A stretch of 16,062 bases of DNA from an uncultured Oscillospiraceae bacterium (GCA_900763705.1 CAAFLG010000003.1:1-16062), one strand, 5' to 3'; numbered from the stretch's first letter, positions 1 to 7,252 are shown. Notes: generated from the letters alone by a model not told the origin. Translations and numbers: made by a program.

Positions 1-80
1 ACGATCTGGTTGATAGGCCGAAGGTGGAAGCGCAGTAATGCGTGCAGCTGATCGGTACTAATAGTCCGAGGGCTTGACCT
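1..80 (+). rRNA. 23S ribosomal RNA, 3' end (partial)
   Basis: These bases match the conserved 3' end of bacterial 23S rRNA: the GGTTGATAGG segment, the GGTGGAAGCGCAGTAATGCG helix region, and the final TACTAATAGTCCGAGGGCTTGACC. The gene runs in from the left edge, so only the last helices are present. The 3' end is set at about base 80 by comparison with the usual ending (..GAGGxCTTxACC) and could be off by a few bases. A 79-bp spacer without a tRNA separates it from the 5S gene. Confidence 0.93.
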
Positions 81-159
81 ACGAATGAAGCAGGCAAGGC
101 CTTGTAAAGGAGCTTCGGGTTTTACATTGTTCGGTTTTCAAGGTTCGGTCAACTGAATA

Positions 160-276
<117 letters not shown>

Positions 277-312
277 AAAAAGAAGACACTCATTCGAGTG
301 TCTTCTTTTTTG
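277..312 (+). terminator. rRNA operon terminator
   Basis: A perfect 15-bp inverted repeat (277-291 against 296-310) with an ATTC loop runs into a T tract on the plus strand. It begins directly after the 5S gene. The A run on the left side means it could also stop transcripts coming from the right. Confidence 0.93.
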
Positions 313-373
313 CTTTTGCCTGTTCTGCGCCGAATCCGACGAAAGGTCACACCTGATTTGTTCAACTTTTGCC

Positions 374-402
374 TTGACAACGATCATAGGGAAGATTATA
401 AT
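374..402 (+). promoter_or_regulatory. Promoter of the MATE gene, with palindromic -10 region
   Basis: TTGACA at 374-379 and TATAAT at 397-402 are both exact consensus hexamers, spaced by exactly 17 bp, so transcription should start near 409. The -10 box lies in a perfect 12-bp palindrome, AGATTATAATCT (393-404), which could be a repressor operator. A second TATAAT at 419-424 lacks a recognisable -35 box. The promoter sits between the rRNA terminator and the MATE start codon at 443. Confidence 0.85.
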
Positions 403-442
403 CTGCCAGTCAAAAAAGTATAATAGAAGGTATCAAAGATTT

Positions 443-1921
443 ATGAAGAAAAACGGTATGCGCGCACTGTTTCGTCCGGTGGAGCTCACGCAGGGTGAGT
501 GCTGGAAGACCATCCTCGCGTTTTCATTTCCTATTGTGATTTCCTACCTGCTCCAGCAGGTCTACACGATCAGCGACGCGGCCATCGTCGGTCAGACGCT
601 CTCGGTGCAGGAGGTCGCGGGCGTCAACGACACGTCTTCGCTGATTTTCATTTTCCTGCAATTCGCCTTCGGCGTCAGCGCCGGCTTCTGCGTGGTCACG
701 TCCTGCAATGTGGGCGCGCACAATCCGGCAGGTGTGCGCCGCTCGATGACGACGCAGATCGTTCTTTCCGCTGCGCTGACGGTGCTGCTCACCGCGCTGG
801 CGCTTGTACTGCTCGACCCAATGCTCGCGTGGATCAACGTCACGCCCGAAAGCCCCGAGGTCTACCGCGCGGCCTACACCTATTGCGCCATCATCTTTGC
901 CGGCATCGGCGCACAGCTTTTTTATAACTTTATCTGCTCGTTTTTGCGCAGCATGGGCGACTCCGTCACGCCGCTGATGTTCCTGCTCTTTTCCACGGCC
1001 CTCAATGTTGGACTTGACCTGCTGTTCATCGTTTCGTTCCGCTGGGGCGTGGCGGGCGCAGCCATTGCCACGGTGAGCGCGCAGCTCATCAGCACGCTCG
1101 GCTGCTTTGTTTATGCTTTCATGAAATATCCGGAGCTGCATTTGCAGCGCGAGGACTGGCGGATCACACGCCATGATGTCGTACGCCACATCATTCAGGG
1201 CGTGCCGCTGGGACTTCAATTCTCCGTGCTTGCCATCGGTATCATCGTGGTGCAGAGCATCGTCGTCCAGTTTGATATGCTGAACGGCGCGATGGTCTCG
1301 AGCGCCGCGCAGAATGGCTTCGGCGCAGCCAACAAGGTCAATAACCTCCTCATGACGCCGCTCAACGGCCTCGGCTCGGCGATGACGAGCTTCACGGCGC
1401 AGAATCTCGGCGCGGGAGACAGCAAACGCATCAAAAAGGGAACGCTCCAGTCCCTTGTCATCATGCTGATCCTGGCGGGCATTTCCATTCTCGTTGGCCT
1501 CCTGCTGACGATCGACGGTGCGTACCTCTATATCTTCCTCAGCGCGGACAAGGTCACGGCCGAGACGATGCGCTTTGGCAATTCCTACCTTTATGTTGAC
1601 CTTTCCCTCTATGTTTTCCTTGGCTTCATCTTCGTCGTGCGTAACTGTGTGCAGGGCATCGGCAAGCCGCAGTTCGTGCTGGGCGCGGGCGCGGCTGAGC
1701 TTGTCGCGCGTGTGGCGGTCTGTCTGCTGCTGCCCGCCGCACTTGCGGGAGGCGCGGTGAGCGCGCAGGCGCCGCAGGCTGCGGTCTACGGCCTGTGCGC
1801 GGCAGACCCCTGCGCCTGGATCGCCGCGGACGCGGTGCTTTTCATCCCCTTTATGAAAAACATCATGCGCGAAAACTACGACTATCTCTATGGCAGCGGC
1901 CAAAAGCTCATCGACCAATAA
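443..1921 (+). CDS. MATE family multidrug/Na+ efflux transporter
   Basis: The product is a 492-residue inner-membrane protein with the two-fold repeated architecture of the MATE (multi antimicrobial extrusion) family, which exports drugs or toxic metabolites in exchange for Na+ or H+. The sequence shows about twelve hydrophobic segments. Family-like motifs include the first-helix FPIVISYLLQQVYTISDAAIVG, the RSMGDSVTP turn before transmembrane segment 5 or 6, and AANKVNNLLMTPLNGLG at the start of the second half. Length and ends fit an intact gene. The open frame extends upstream to 161, but that part overlaps the 5S gene and terminator. ATG 443 lies about 34 bp after the predicted transcription start, and AGAAGG at 425-430 is a somewhat distant Shine-Dalgarno. 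ATG 458 is a possible alternative. The substrate cannot be told from sequence. The gene stands alone, and its promoter overlaps a palindrome that suggests repression. Confidence 0.92.
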   Translation: MKKNGMRALFRPVELTQGECWKTILAFSFPIVISYLLQQVYTISDAAIVGQTLSVQEVAGVNDTSSLIFIFLQFAFGVSAGFCVVTSCNVGAHNPAGVRRSMTTQIVLSAALTVLLTALALVLLDPMLAWINVTPESPEVYRAAYTYCAIIFAGIGAQLFYNFICSFLRSMGDSVTPLMFLLFSTALNVGLDLLFIVSFRWGVAGAAIATVSAQLISTLGCFVYAFMKYPELHLQREDWRITRHDVVRHIIQGVPLGLQFSVLAIGIIVVQSIVVQFDMLNGAMVSSAAQNGFGAANKVNNLLMTPLNGLGSAMTSFTAQNLGAGDSKRIKKGTLQSLVIMLILAGISILVGLLLTIDGAYLYIFLSADKVTAETMRFGNSYLYVDLSLYVFLGFIFVVRNCVQGIGKPQFVLGAGAAELVARVAVCLLLPAALAGGAVSAQAPQAAVYGLCAADPCAWIAADAVLFIPFMKNIMRENYDYLYGSGQKLIDQ

Positions 1922-1936
1922 AACGGCACAAAACAG

Positions 1937-1971
1937 AGCCCCCCTCCGCACAGTGCGTACGGAGGGGGGCT
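1937..1971. terminator. Terminator between convergent MATE and minus-strand operon
   Basis: A perfect 12-bp GC-rich inverted repeat (1937-1948 against 1960-1971) starts 15 bp after the MATE stop codon. The plus-strand tail (TTGTGATC) is poor in T. The minus-strand tail (CTGTTTTGTGCCGTTTT) is richer. It probably ends both the MATE transcript and the minus-strand operon arriving from the right. Confidence 0.75.
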
Positions 1972-2011
1972 TGTGATCTATCATGGAATCTTGCGGTGCA
2001 GGGAAGCTATG

Positions 2012-2205
2012 TCACTCGATGCTTTTTAATCCCTTGTAGAGGTCGTTGAAGGACTTTTCCTGTCGGCGCAATCGATCTTGATATCGCCGGTTTTCGGCCA
2101 CGCGGGGTCTTCCACAAATTCAAGGCGGATATCCCACGCGGGCGTGATCCTCAGTTTCCGGATATATTTTTCAAAAAGTGCGGTCAAGGCCTGCTTCTCT
2201 GCCAT
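2012..2205 (-). pseudogene. Broken small gene, putative metallopeptidase remnant
   Basis: ATG at 2205 has an excellent Shine-Dalgarno (AGGAGGA, about 7 bp away). It opens a 59-codon frame starting MAEKQALTALFEKYIRKLRI and carrying DPAWPKTGDIKIDCADRK. That N-terminal part reads as real protein and resembles, from memory, small clostridial putative zinc metallopeptidases with a later HELMH-type motif; this was not searched. After about residue 50 the frame turns into low-quality sequence and stops at 2026. Another frame immediately continues protein-like as EKSFNDLYKGLKSIE and stops at 2012-2014. The simplest reading is an N-terminal and a C-terminal piece joined out of frame, with the catalytic middle missing. 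It is the third gene of the minus-strand operon and lies 46 bp after the cyclase gene. A genuine 59-residue protein is the alternative. Confidence 0.55.
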
Positions 2206-2251
2206 GGTATTCCTCCTGAACGTTTCATTTGCTGTGTCAAAGTGTGTTGTA

Positions 2252-2899
2252 TCAGTCCTCGAACCACGCGACCGCACGGATGGGCGAGCCGTCGCAGTTC
2301 TCAAGCCTCAGCGGGAAGCAGCTAAAGGAAAAGAGACCGCTGCCGCATTTGTCAAGATCCTTGAGATTTTCAATATTGACGATGTCCTTGTGCGCGAAAA
2401 GCTTTTTGTGCCGCGTCAGGTTTTTGTCCGCGATGGGGTCGAGGCCGATCACATCAAAGCCGATGCCCTTAAAGTTGCCCGCGATGATGTAGTCCATCGC
2501 CGCGTCGTCGAGGCAAGGATAGTCGCCGAAGTAGGCGTCTGTTCCCCAGCGCTTGTCCCAGCCGAGGTGAAAGAGCAGAAAATCCGCCTTTTCCGCGTTG
2601 TTTCCGTAGGCGAGGATACGCTCAAGCGTAATGGCCTCGCCCTCTTTTAAGTCGCTGCACTCGATGACGAGCGCCTTGCCGATGAACTGCGAGACGGGGA
2701 AGGCGTCGAGCGTCGTGCGGCCGGCAAAAAGATGCGCGGGCGGGTCCATGTGCGTGCCCGTGTGGGTGTACATGGTCAGCTTCGTCTCCTTGAAGCCGTC
2801 CTTCTCGTAGGTGTTCGCACCCGCGAGAACGGGCGGCTCCGTGCCGGGATAGACGGGCATATTTTCGGAAATGGTGTGCGTGAGATCGATGACGCGCAT
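2252..2899 (-). CDS. Cyclase / kynurenine formamidase-like metal hydrolase
   Basis: The 215-residue product belongs to the cyclase family (PF04199), whose best-known member is bacterial kynurenine formamidase (KynB), which hydrolyses N-formylkynurenine. It starts with the family-typical MRVIDLTHTISENMPVYPG. It carries the metal-binding signature HTGTHMDPPAH, with metal ligands expected at His46, His50 and Asp52 and a catalytic His56. Length is normal (about 205-220). GAAAGGAAGG lies 7 bp before the ATG. The gene is cytoplasmic, starts 21 bp after the stop codon of the permease gene upstream, and is surely co-transcribed with it. No other tryptophan-breakdown gene is visible, and the family includes enzymes on other cyclic amides or carbamates, so the substrate is open. 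Confidence 0.88.
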   Translation of the reverse strand: MRVIDLTHTISENMPVYPGTEPPVLAGANTYEKDGFKETKLTMYTHTGTHMDPPAHLFAGRTTLDAFPVSQFIGKALVIECSDLKEGEAITLERILAYGNNAEKADFLLFHLGWDKRWGTDAYFGDYPCLDDAAMDYIIAGNFKGIGFDVIGLDPIADKNLTRHKKLFAHKDIVNIENLKDLDKCGSGLFSFSCFPLRLENCDGSPIRAVAWFED

Positions 2900-2920
2900 G
2901 AGAAGTCCTTCCTTTCTCCG

Positions 2921-3835
2921 TTAAGCTTGTTCTATGCTGCTGTCCTTCAGCGCATCCGCCGCACCGCCTTTTTCTTTGCTCATGGTGATGAGCACGCCCG
3001 CAAGCAGCGTGAGGGCGGAGCCGAGCAGGATGCGCGGCGTGAGCGATTCATCGAGGAACAGGATGCCGACAAAAATGCTCGTGATGGGCTCAAGCGTGCT
3101 CAGGATCGCCGCGCGCTGTGCACCGCAGCGGAAGGTCCCTACCTGAAAGAGAACCACCGCGCCCACGCTGAGAGAGAGCGAGAAGAGAAACGCAGCACCC
3201 CAGCCGCCGCTCGTTTTGGGAAGGCCGAGCTGCCCGGTCGCAAGGCAGAGGAGAAACGTGCAGACCGCGCACACGGATGACATATAGAAGCTCAGGCGAA
3301 AGCCCGAAACCTCGCGGTGGCGGAAATGGCCGAGAACGAGGATGTAGGCCGCGTATGCCGCGCCCGAGGTCAGCGCAAAGGCAACGCCCACGGGGTCGAG
3401 CGCGCCGTGCGGGTCGAAGAGCAGCAGGATGCCGAGCGAGCACAAAAGCGCGCACCCGAGCGCGCTCTTTTTCACCTTCTCGCGCAGCAGATAGCCGCTG
3501 AGCACCACAAGGATGGGATAGGTGAAGTGGAATACCGCCGCCATGCCCGAGGCAAGATAGCGGTAGGAGCTGAAGAGCAGGATGGGCGCGAGCCAGCAGC
3601 CGAAAAAGCTCGCCGCGCTCGCCTCCAGCAGCGCGCCGCGGCTGATGCGCAGCCCGCCCTGACGGCTGCCGAGCAGCGCGAGGATGGGCAGCGACAGGAG
3701 ATTTCGCAGCAGGACAAGACTCATCGGCGTTACGCCCTGCGCGTAGAGAATGCTTGCCCCCAGCGGCATACAGCCGAAGAGAACTGCGCCCAGAATGACG
3801 CACAGATACCCGAGCCACAGGTTTCTTCGCTCCAT
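2921..3835 (-). CDS. EamA/DMT superfamily permease
   Basis: The 304-residue product is a ten-helix inner-membrane protein of the drug/metabolite transporter superfamily, with two EamA repeats. The first contains GYLCVILGAVLFGCMPLGAS and the second ends with EPITSIFVGILFLDESLTPR, a hallmark of the family just before the last two helices. Members export amino acids, nucleosides or drugs. The start is placed at ATG 3835 (MERRNLW...) because AAAGGGGTGG lies about 6 bp before it and the family normally starts here. The longer frame to 3919 would add a polar, non-membrane extension overlapping the promoter. It is the first gene of an operon with the cyclase-like hydrolase, so the permease may move that enzyme's substrate or product; this is inference. 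Confidence 0.9.
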   Translation of the reverse strand: MERRNLWLGYLCVILGAVLFGCMPLGASILYAQGVTPMSLVLLRNLLSLPILALLGSRQGGLRISRGALLEASAASFFGCWLAPILLFSSYRYLASGMAAVFHFTYPILVVLSGYLLREKVKKSALGCALLCSLGILLLFDPHGALDPVGVAFALTSGAAYAAYILVLGHFRHREVSGFRLSFYMSSVCAVCTFLLCLATGQLGLPKTSGGWGAAFLFSLSLSVGAVVLFQVGTFRCGAQRAAILSTLEPITSIFVGILFLDESLTPRILLGSALTLLAGVLITMSKEKGGAADALKDSSIEQA

Positions 3836-3874
3836 AACAGTCCACCCCTTTCCGTGAATACTACGAATAAAATT

Positions 3875-3903
3875 ATCATACTCGAGCTTTTCCTTCCGGT
3901 CAA
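3875..3903 (-). promoter_or_regulatory. Promoter of the permease-cyclase operon
   Basis: On the minus strand, TTGACC (3898-3903) and TATGAT (3875-3880) are spaced by exactly 17 bp, about 40 bp upstream of the permease start at 3835. It is divergent from the promoter at 3932-3960. The two -35 boxes are only 28 bp apart, so a regulator bound between them could affect both. Confidence 0.75.
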
Positions 3904-3931
3904 GTGGGGAAATATCCAAATACCGCCTGCA

Positions 3932-3960
3932 TTGACAAATCCCGCCGCGGCTGATATGCT
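3932..3960 (+). promoter_or_regulatory. Promoter of the PrsW-like gene
   Basis: TTGACA at 3932-3937 and TATGCT at 3955-3960 are spaced by 17 bp. Transcription should start near 3967, which gives a leader of under 30 nt before the ATG at 3995. The Shine-Dalgarno AGGAGGG lies about 10 bp before that ATG. Confidence 0.72.
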
Positions 3961-3994
3961 GTAAACGATACCATGATAGGAGGGAAGCGGTCGC

Positions 3995-4744
3995 ATGTTT
4001 CTTTTTTATGTAAATCCCATCCTGATCGCCGCGGCGGTCATCCCCGCCATCGTTCTTCTGCGCTTTGTCTACCGGGAGGATCGGCTCGACAAGGAGTCGC
4101 CGGGGATGCTCCTCTCGCTTGTGCTCTTCGGCATCCTTGCGACCTTCGGCGCACTCATCGCCGAGCAGATCGGCGAGAGCGTTCTTGCACTGCTTGTGCC
4201 GCCCTACACGCGGGCGTACAATGCCATTCTCTATTTTGTCGTGGTCGCTCTGTCGGAGGAGGGCTTTAAGTACCTCCTACTCAAAAAGCGCACCTGGTGG
4301 TCGCGGGAATTCAACTGCCAGTTCGACGGCGTTGTGTACGCGGTCTTCGTCTCGCTGGGCTTTGCCCTGTGGGAGAACATCAGCTATGTTGTGATGTACG
4401 GCCTCGGCACGGCGCTTGTCCGCGCGGTCACGGCGATCCCGGGCCATGCCTGCTTCGGCGTTTTTATGGGCGCTTTTTACGGCCTTGCCAAGCGCTACGA
4501 TCATTTCGGCGACGAATACCGCAGCCGCCGCTGCCGCCGGCTCGCCGTTTGGGTGCCGGTGGTGCTCCACGGCTGCTACGACTATATCGCGACCTACGAA
4601 TATGACGGCTATGCGTGGATCTTCGTCGGCTTTGTCGTGCTGCTCTTTGCCGCGGCCTACCGCATGATCAAGCGCCTTGCGCGCGATGACCGCTTCATTG
4701 ACGGCGACGATGACTACAATTACTACAACGGCCCCGAGCTTTAA
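3995..4744 (+). CDS. PrsW-like intramembrane metalloprotease
   Basis: The 249-residue polytopic membrane protein matches the PrsW (PF13367) family, related to the CPBP/Abi proteases. PrsW in Bacillus subtilis makes the first cut in the anti-sigma factor RsiW. All the expected active-site motifs are visible: SEEGFKY with Glu88-Glu89 and Lys92, the WENISY motif with Glu127, His151 in IPGHACFG, and His192 in VVLHGCYDY. Hydrophobic segments fill the sequence between them, and a short acidic, Tyr/Asn-rich tail follows Arg230. ATG 3995 is supported by AGGAGGG. There is no sigma or anti-sigma gene next to it, so the natural target is unknown. It forms its own transcription unit, divergent from the permease operon and ended by a hairpin 12 bp after its stop codon. 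Confidence 0.88.
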   Translation: MFLFYVNPILIAAAVIPAIVLLRFVYREDRLDKESPGMLLSLVLFGILATFGALIAEQIGESVLALLVPPYTRAYNAILYFVVVALSEEGFKYLLLKKRTWWSREFNCQFDGVVYAVFVSLGFALWENISYVVMYGLGTALVRAVTAIPGHACFGVFMGAFYGLAKRYDHFGDEYRSRRCRRLAVWVPVVLHGCYDYIATYEYDGYAWIFVGFVVLLFAAAYRMIKRLARDDRFIDGDDDYNYYNGPEL

Positions 4745-4756
4745 AAGTGCATCCAA

Positions 4757-4792
4757 AAAGCGCCCGCTCACATTTTGGTGAGCGGGCGCTTT
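4757..4792. terminator. Bidirectional terminator between PrsW-like gene and GNAT remnant
   Basis: A perfect 15-bp inverted repeat (4757-4771 against 4778-4792) has a 6-nt loop. T-rich tails lie on both sides, with a run of five T on the minus strand and TTT then CATTTT a little further on the plus strand. It sits between convergent genes and should end both transcripts. Confidence 0.9.
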
Positions 4793-4839
4793 CCTGTGTC
4801 ATTTTATGCTTGTTCAGTGCGCGGAGAGGCGAGAGGCGC

Positions 4840-5055
4840 TCAGGTACGCGCGATGCAGTCGAATGCGACGAGCGCAAGGCCGTCGACGAAGACGTAGCTG
4901 CTTCCGCCGGCGATGTCCCGTTCCAGCGTGGTGCGGTCGGGGTAGCTGTCGTCCCACTGCGAGGCGTTGCCGTTTTCTTTCATGTAGCGCTTGGCGGAGG
5001 CAAAGATGTCCATGATGGCGTCCGCGTCGCGATTGGTGCTCCTGCGAATTTCCAT
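4840..5055 (-). pseudogene. Shortened GNAT N-acetyltransferase gene, middle missing
   Basis: The 71-residue frame starts MEIRRSTNRDADAIMDIFAS and continues with KENGNASQWDDSYPDR, the usual opening of a GNAT acetyltransferase of about 160-170 residues. After SYVFVDG (about residue 59) the acetyl-CoA-binding core with its R/Q-x-x-G-x-G/A loop is absent. The frame ends LALVAFDCIART, which resembles the RLAF(D/Q).. tail often found at the C-terminus of these proteins. The product therefore looks like a start and an end joined in frame, and it cannot bind acetyl-CoA in the normal way. TAAGGAG, formed by the stop codon of the S9 peptidase gene, lies 5 bp before the ATG, so the two genes are co-transcribed. 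That it is a genuine small protein cannot be excluded. Confidence 0.65.
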
Positions 5056-5064
5056 GGAAACTCC

Positions 5065-7029
5065 TTACGCCTTGTGCCGCTCGAACCAGGTCGTGATCTC
5101 GTTTAAGCGGCGGATGCGGTGCTTGGGCTTGCCGCTGCGCGAAAGCTCGTGGTTCTCGCCGCGGAAGAGGACGAGTCTGCTCTCCACGCCGTGCGCGACG
5201 AGCGCGGAGTACATCTGATAGCCCTGATCGACAGGGCAGCGATAGTCCTCAAAGGAATGGAGGAAGAGCGTCGGCGTCTTGACCTGATCGGCGTACTTCA
5301 TGGGGCTGTGCCACCAGAATTTTTCGACATCCGGCCAGATGGTCGAGCCGCACTGATCCTCGGAAAAGTCGGGGCCGATATCGGACACGCCGTAAAAGCT
5401 CGTCCAGTTCGAGATGGAGCGCTGGCTGGCGCAGGCGCGGAAACGGTCGGTGTGGCCGATGATCCAGTTGGTCATAAAGCCGCCGTAGGAGCCGCCGGTC
5501 TCAAAGAGGTTGTCTGCGTCCATCTCGGGATAGCGCGCGAGCGCCGTGTCACAGAAGGCCATGAGGTCGTCAAAGTCCACCGTGCCGTACTTGCCGCGGA
5601 TATCCATGAACGCGCCGCGGCCGTCGGAGCCGGTGGGATTGCAGAAGATGACGAAATAGCCACGGCTCGCCCAGTACTGCATCTCGTGATAGAACACGGG
5701 ACCGTAGACGGTCTTGGGACCGCCGTGAATATCGAAGATGACGGGGTACTTTTTGCCCGCTTCGAAGTCCATCGGCTTTAGGATAAAGCCGTGCACCTCG
5801 TGGTCGCCCGCGGTGAGGTTGAGGGGGTCAGGCTGGGCAACGTATTTGCCGCGCAGCATTGCGTCGTTGAAGTGCGTGACGCGGCGGCCCGTCTCGTCGT
5901 AGAGCTCCTGCGGCTTCACATCCCAGAGCGCGCAGAGAAGCATTTTGCCGTTTTTGCGGTCAAAGCAGTCGACGCTGCCGTCGCGCACGAGGACGGGGGA
6001 GACGGTGCCGTCTTCGAGCTTGTAGAGCCCCGCGCCGTCGAAGCGCGTCGAGATGAAGTACAGCACGTCGCCGTCCATCTTGAACGCCTGACCGCCGCCG
6101 TGGCGGACGTCGCTGCCGACGGAAGAACCGATGGCCTCGCCGTAGACGGCGTAGGGCGTGACGGCAAGCGTCTCGTAGTCGAGCTTGTAAAAGTCGCAGT
6201 CCGTGTTCATGCCGAACTTGCCGTCCGCGGCCATGACGAGCAGGAAGGACTTGCCGAGCGCGTATGTCGCGATGACGAAGTCGGGGCGACTCTTGACGAC
6301 GAGCTTCTGACGGCGCGAGGCAAGGTCGATGCGGTAAAGGTCCTGACCGCCGAAGTGCGCGGGGCGGGGGACGGAGACGTCGAGAAGACTGAAATAGACG
6401 GTCTTCTGATCCTCCGCGAGCTGGACATCGGAGACGTTGAAGCCCGCATCCGTCAGGCGGGTGAGGGACTTTTTCTTCGCATCGTAGCAGAAGAGACTTT
6501 CATACGCGCCGCGCGTGTATGTGCCGCCGTTCCACCACCAGGGTAGCTGAGAGATGACCTCGTAATCCTCGTTTTCCTTTTTGTCGTCAAAGTAGGCTTT
6601 CACGAGCTTCTTGTCGCCTTTATAGAGGTCCTCAAAGCCGGGAAAGGTCGAGCCGACGACAAGCAGGTCGCCGTTTTTGAGAGGGAAGACCTGTGAGACG
6701 GGGATGGGAAACGTGTAGGCAAGATCGGCCTCGCCGCCGTCGAGTGCGATCTTGTAGAAGCGGCTCGTGAGCGATGGTTCCTTTTCCCCCTCACGGTCGC
6801 CCGCGAAAAGAACCGTGTTTTCATCCAAGTAGCAGAACGAGGATTCCTTGCCGCCGCCGGTCAGCGCGCGGACGCGGCCGCCTTTTAAAAGATAGAGGCG
6901 GGATTCGTAGCAATTTTTTTCTTTTTTCGCCTGACTCACGGTGAAGCAGGCGCTTGTCCCCTCGGGGGAAAATGTCACGTTCGCAAGTGAGCGGACGGCG
7001 CAGAAATCGTCAATGGCGATGGGCTTCAT
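5065..7029 (-). CDS. S9 family serine peptidase (prolyl oligopeptidase / acylaminoacyl-peptidase type)
   Basis: The 654-residue product has the S9 layout. An N-terminal half of about 400 residues, rich in short beta repeats, should form the propeller that restricts entry to small peptides. The C-terminal half is an alpha/beta-hydrolase domain. The catalytic triad is visible: Ser514 in GGSYGGF, Asp595 in HSFEDYRCP and His627 in GENHELS. The oxyanion region IFDIHGGP is also present. No signal peptide is seen, so it is probably a cytoplasmic oligopeptidase that trims short peptides. The length is normal for bacterial S9C-type enzymes. ATG 7029 has AAAGGAG about 7 bp before it. The gene has its own promoter and overlaps the Shine-Dalgarno of the GNAT remnant 9 bp downstream. 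Confidence 0.93.
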   Translation of the reverse strand: MKPIAIDDFCAVRSLANVTFSPEGTSACFTVSQAKKEKNCYESRLYLLKGGRVRALTGGGKESSFCYLDENTVLFAGDREGEKEPSLTSRFYKIALDGGEADLAYTFPIPVSQVFPLKNGDLLVVGSTFPGFEDLYKGDKKLVKAYFDDKKENEDYEVISQLPWWWNGGTYTRGAYESLFCYDAKKKSLTRLTDAGFNVSDVQLAEDQKTVYFSLLDVSVPRPAHFGGQDLYRIDLASRRQKLVVKSRPDFVIATYALGKSFLLVMAADGKFGMNTDCDFYKLDYETLAVTPYAVYGEAIGSSVGSDVRHGGGQAFKMDGDVLYFISTRFDGAGLYKLEDGTVSPVLVRDGSVDCFDRKNGKMLLCALWDVKPQELYDETGRRVTHFNDAMLRGKYVAQPDPLNLTAGDHEVHGFILKPMDFEAGKKYPVIFDIHGGPKTVYGPVFYHEMQYWASRGYFVIFCNPTGSDGRGAFMDIRGKYGTVDFDDLMAFCDTALARYPEMDADNLFETGGSYGGFMTNWIIGHTDRFRACASQRSISNWTSFYGVSDIGPDFSEDQCGSTIWPDVEKFWWHSPMKYADQVKTPTLFLHSFEDYRCPVDQGYQMYSALVAHGVESRLVLFRGENHELSRSGKPKHRIRRLNEITTWFERHKA

Positions 7030-7081
7030 GGGAAAACTCCTTTCATCGTCTGCGCGCAGAGCGGCGCAAAATCACGCAAGC

Positions 7082-7110
7082 ATCATACCACAGCGACAAA
7101 TATATTGCAA
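7082..7110 (-). promoter_or_regulatory. Promoter of the S9 peptidase gene
   Basis: On the minus strand, TTGCAA (7105-7110) and TATGAT (7082-7087) are spaced by 17 bp. Transcription should start about 45 nt before the ATG at 7029. Confidence 0.72.
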
Positions 7111-7137
7111 TCCGCGGCAAAATCCGTCGAAGCATAC

Positions 7138-7167
7138 AAAAAAACATCTGCCGAAATTGCAGATGTT
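7138..7167 (-). terminator. Orphan minus-strand terminator upstream of rpoB
   Basis: AACATCTGC (7143-7151) pairs perfectly with GCAGATGTT (7159-7167) across a 7-nt loop. On the minus strand the hairpin runs straight into seven T (complement of A 7138-7144), the classic intrinsic terminator form. On the plus strand no T tract follows. No annotated minus-strand gene lies to the right before rpoB, so its transcript is unknown. It may end an antisense or divergent RNA from the rpoB promoter region. Confidence 0.65.
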
Positions 7168-7180
7168 CACAAAAAATGGC

Positions 7181-7209
7181 TTGACTTTTTCGCTCCCGTT
7201 TGGTAAAAT
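7181..7209 (+). promoter_or_regulatory. rpoB: Promoter of the rpoBC operon
   Basis: TTGACT at 7181-7186 and TAAAAT at 7204-7209 are spaced by exactly 17 bp. A six-A tract ends 4 bp before the -35 box and could act as an UP element. Transcription should begin near 7216, leaving a leader of about 190 nt before rpoB. No ribosomal protein gene precedes rpoB here. Confidence 0.82.
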
Positions 7210-7252
7210 AAAGCGCTTATAAACGGGAAAAGGTGAGGACAATTCCCCACCC

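Noticed and set aside
81..159. Possible tRNA in the 23S-5S spacer
   Set aside because: No cloverleaf, T-loop (GGTTCGAATCC-like) or CCA end can be formed. The GGTTCGGTC near 142 has no pairing partners.
3836..3919. 28-residue N-terminal extension of the permease
   Set aside because: It covers the predicted promoter (3875-3903), is polar, and lacks a ribosome-binding site, whereas ATG 3835 has one.
5119..6546. Plus-strand open frames of 220 and 251 codons inside the S9 peptidase gene
   Set aside because: They are shadows of the peptidase gene, whose catalytic triad and domain order are clear on the minus strand.
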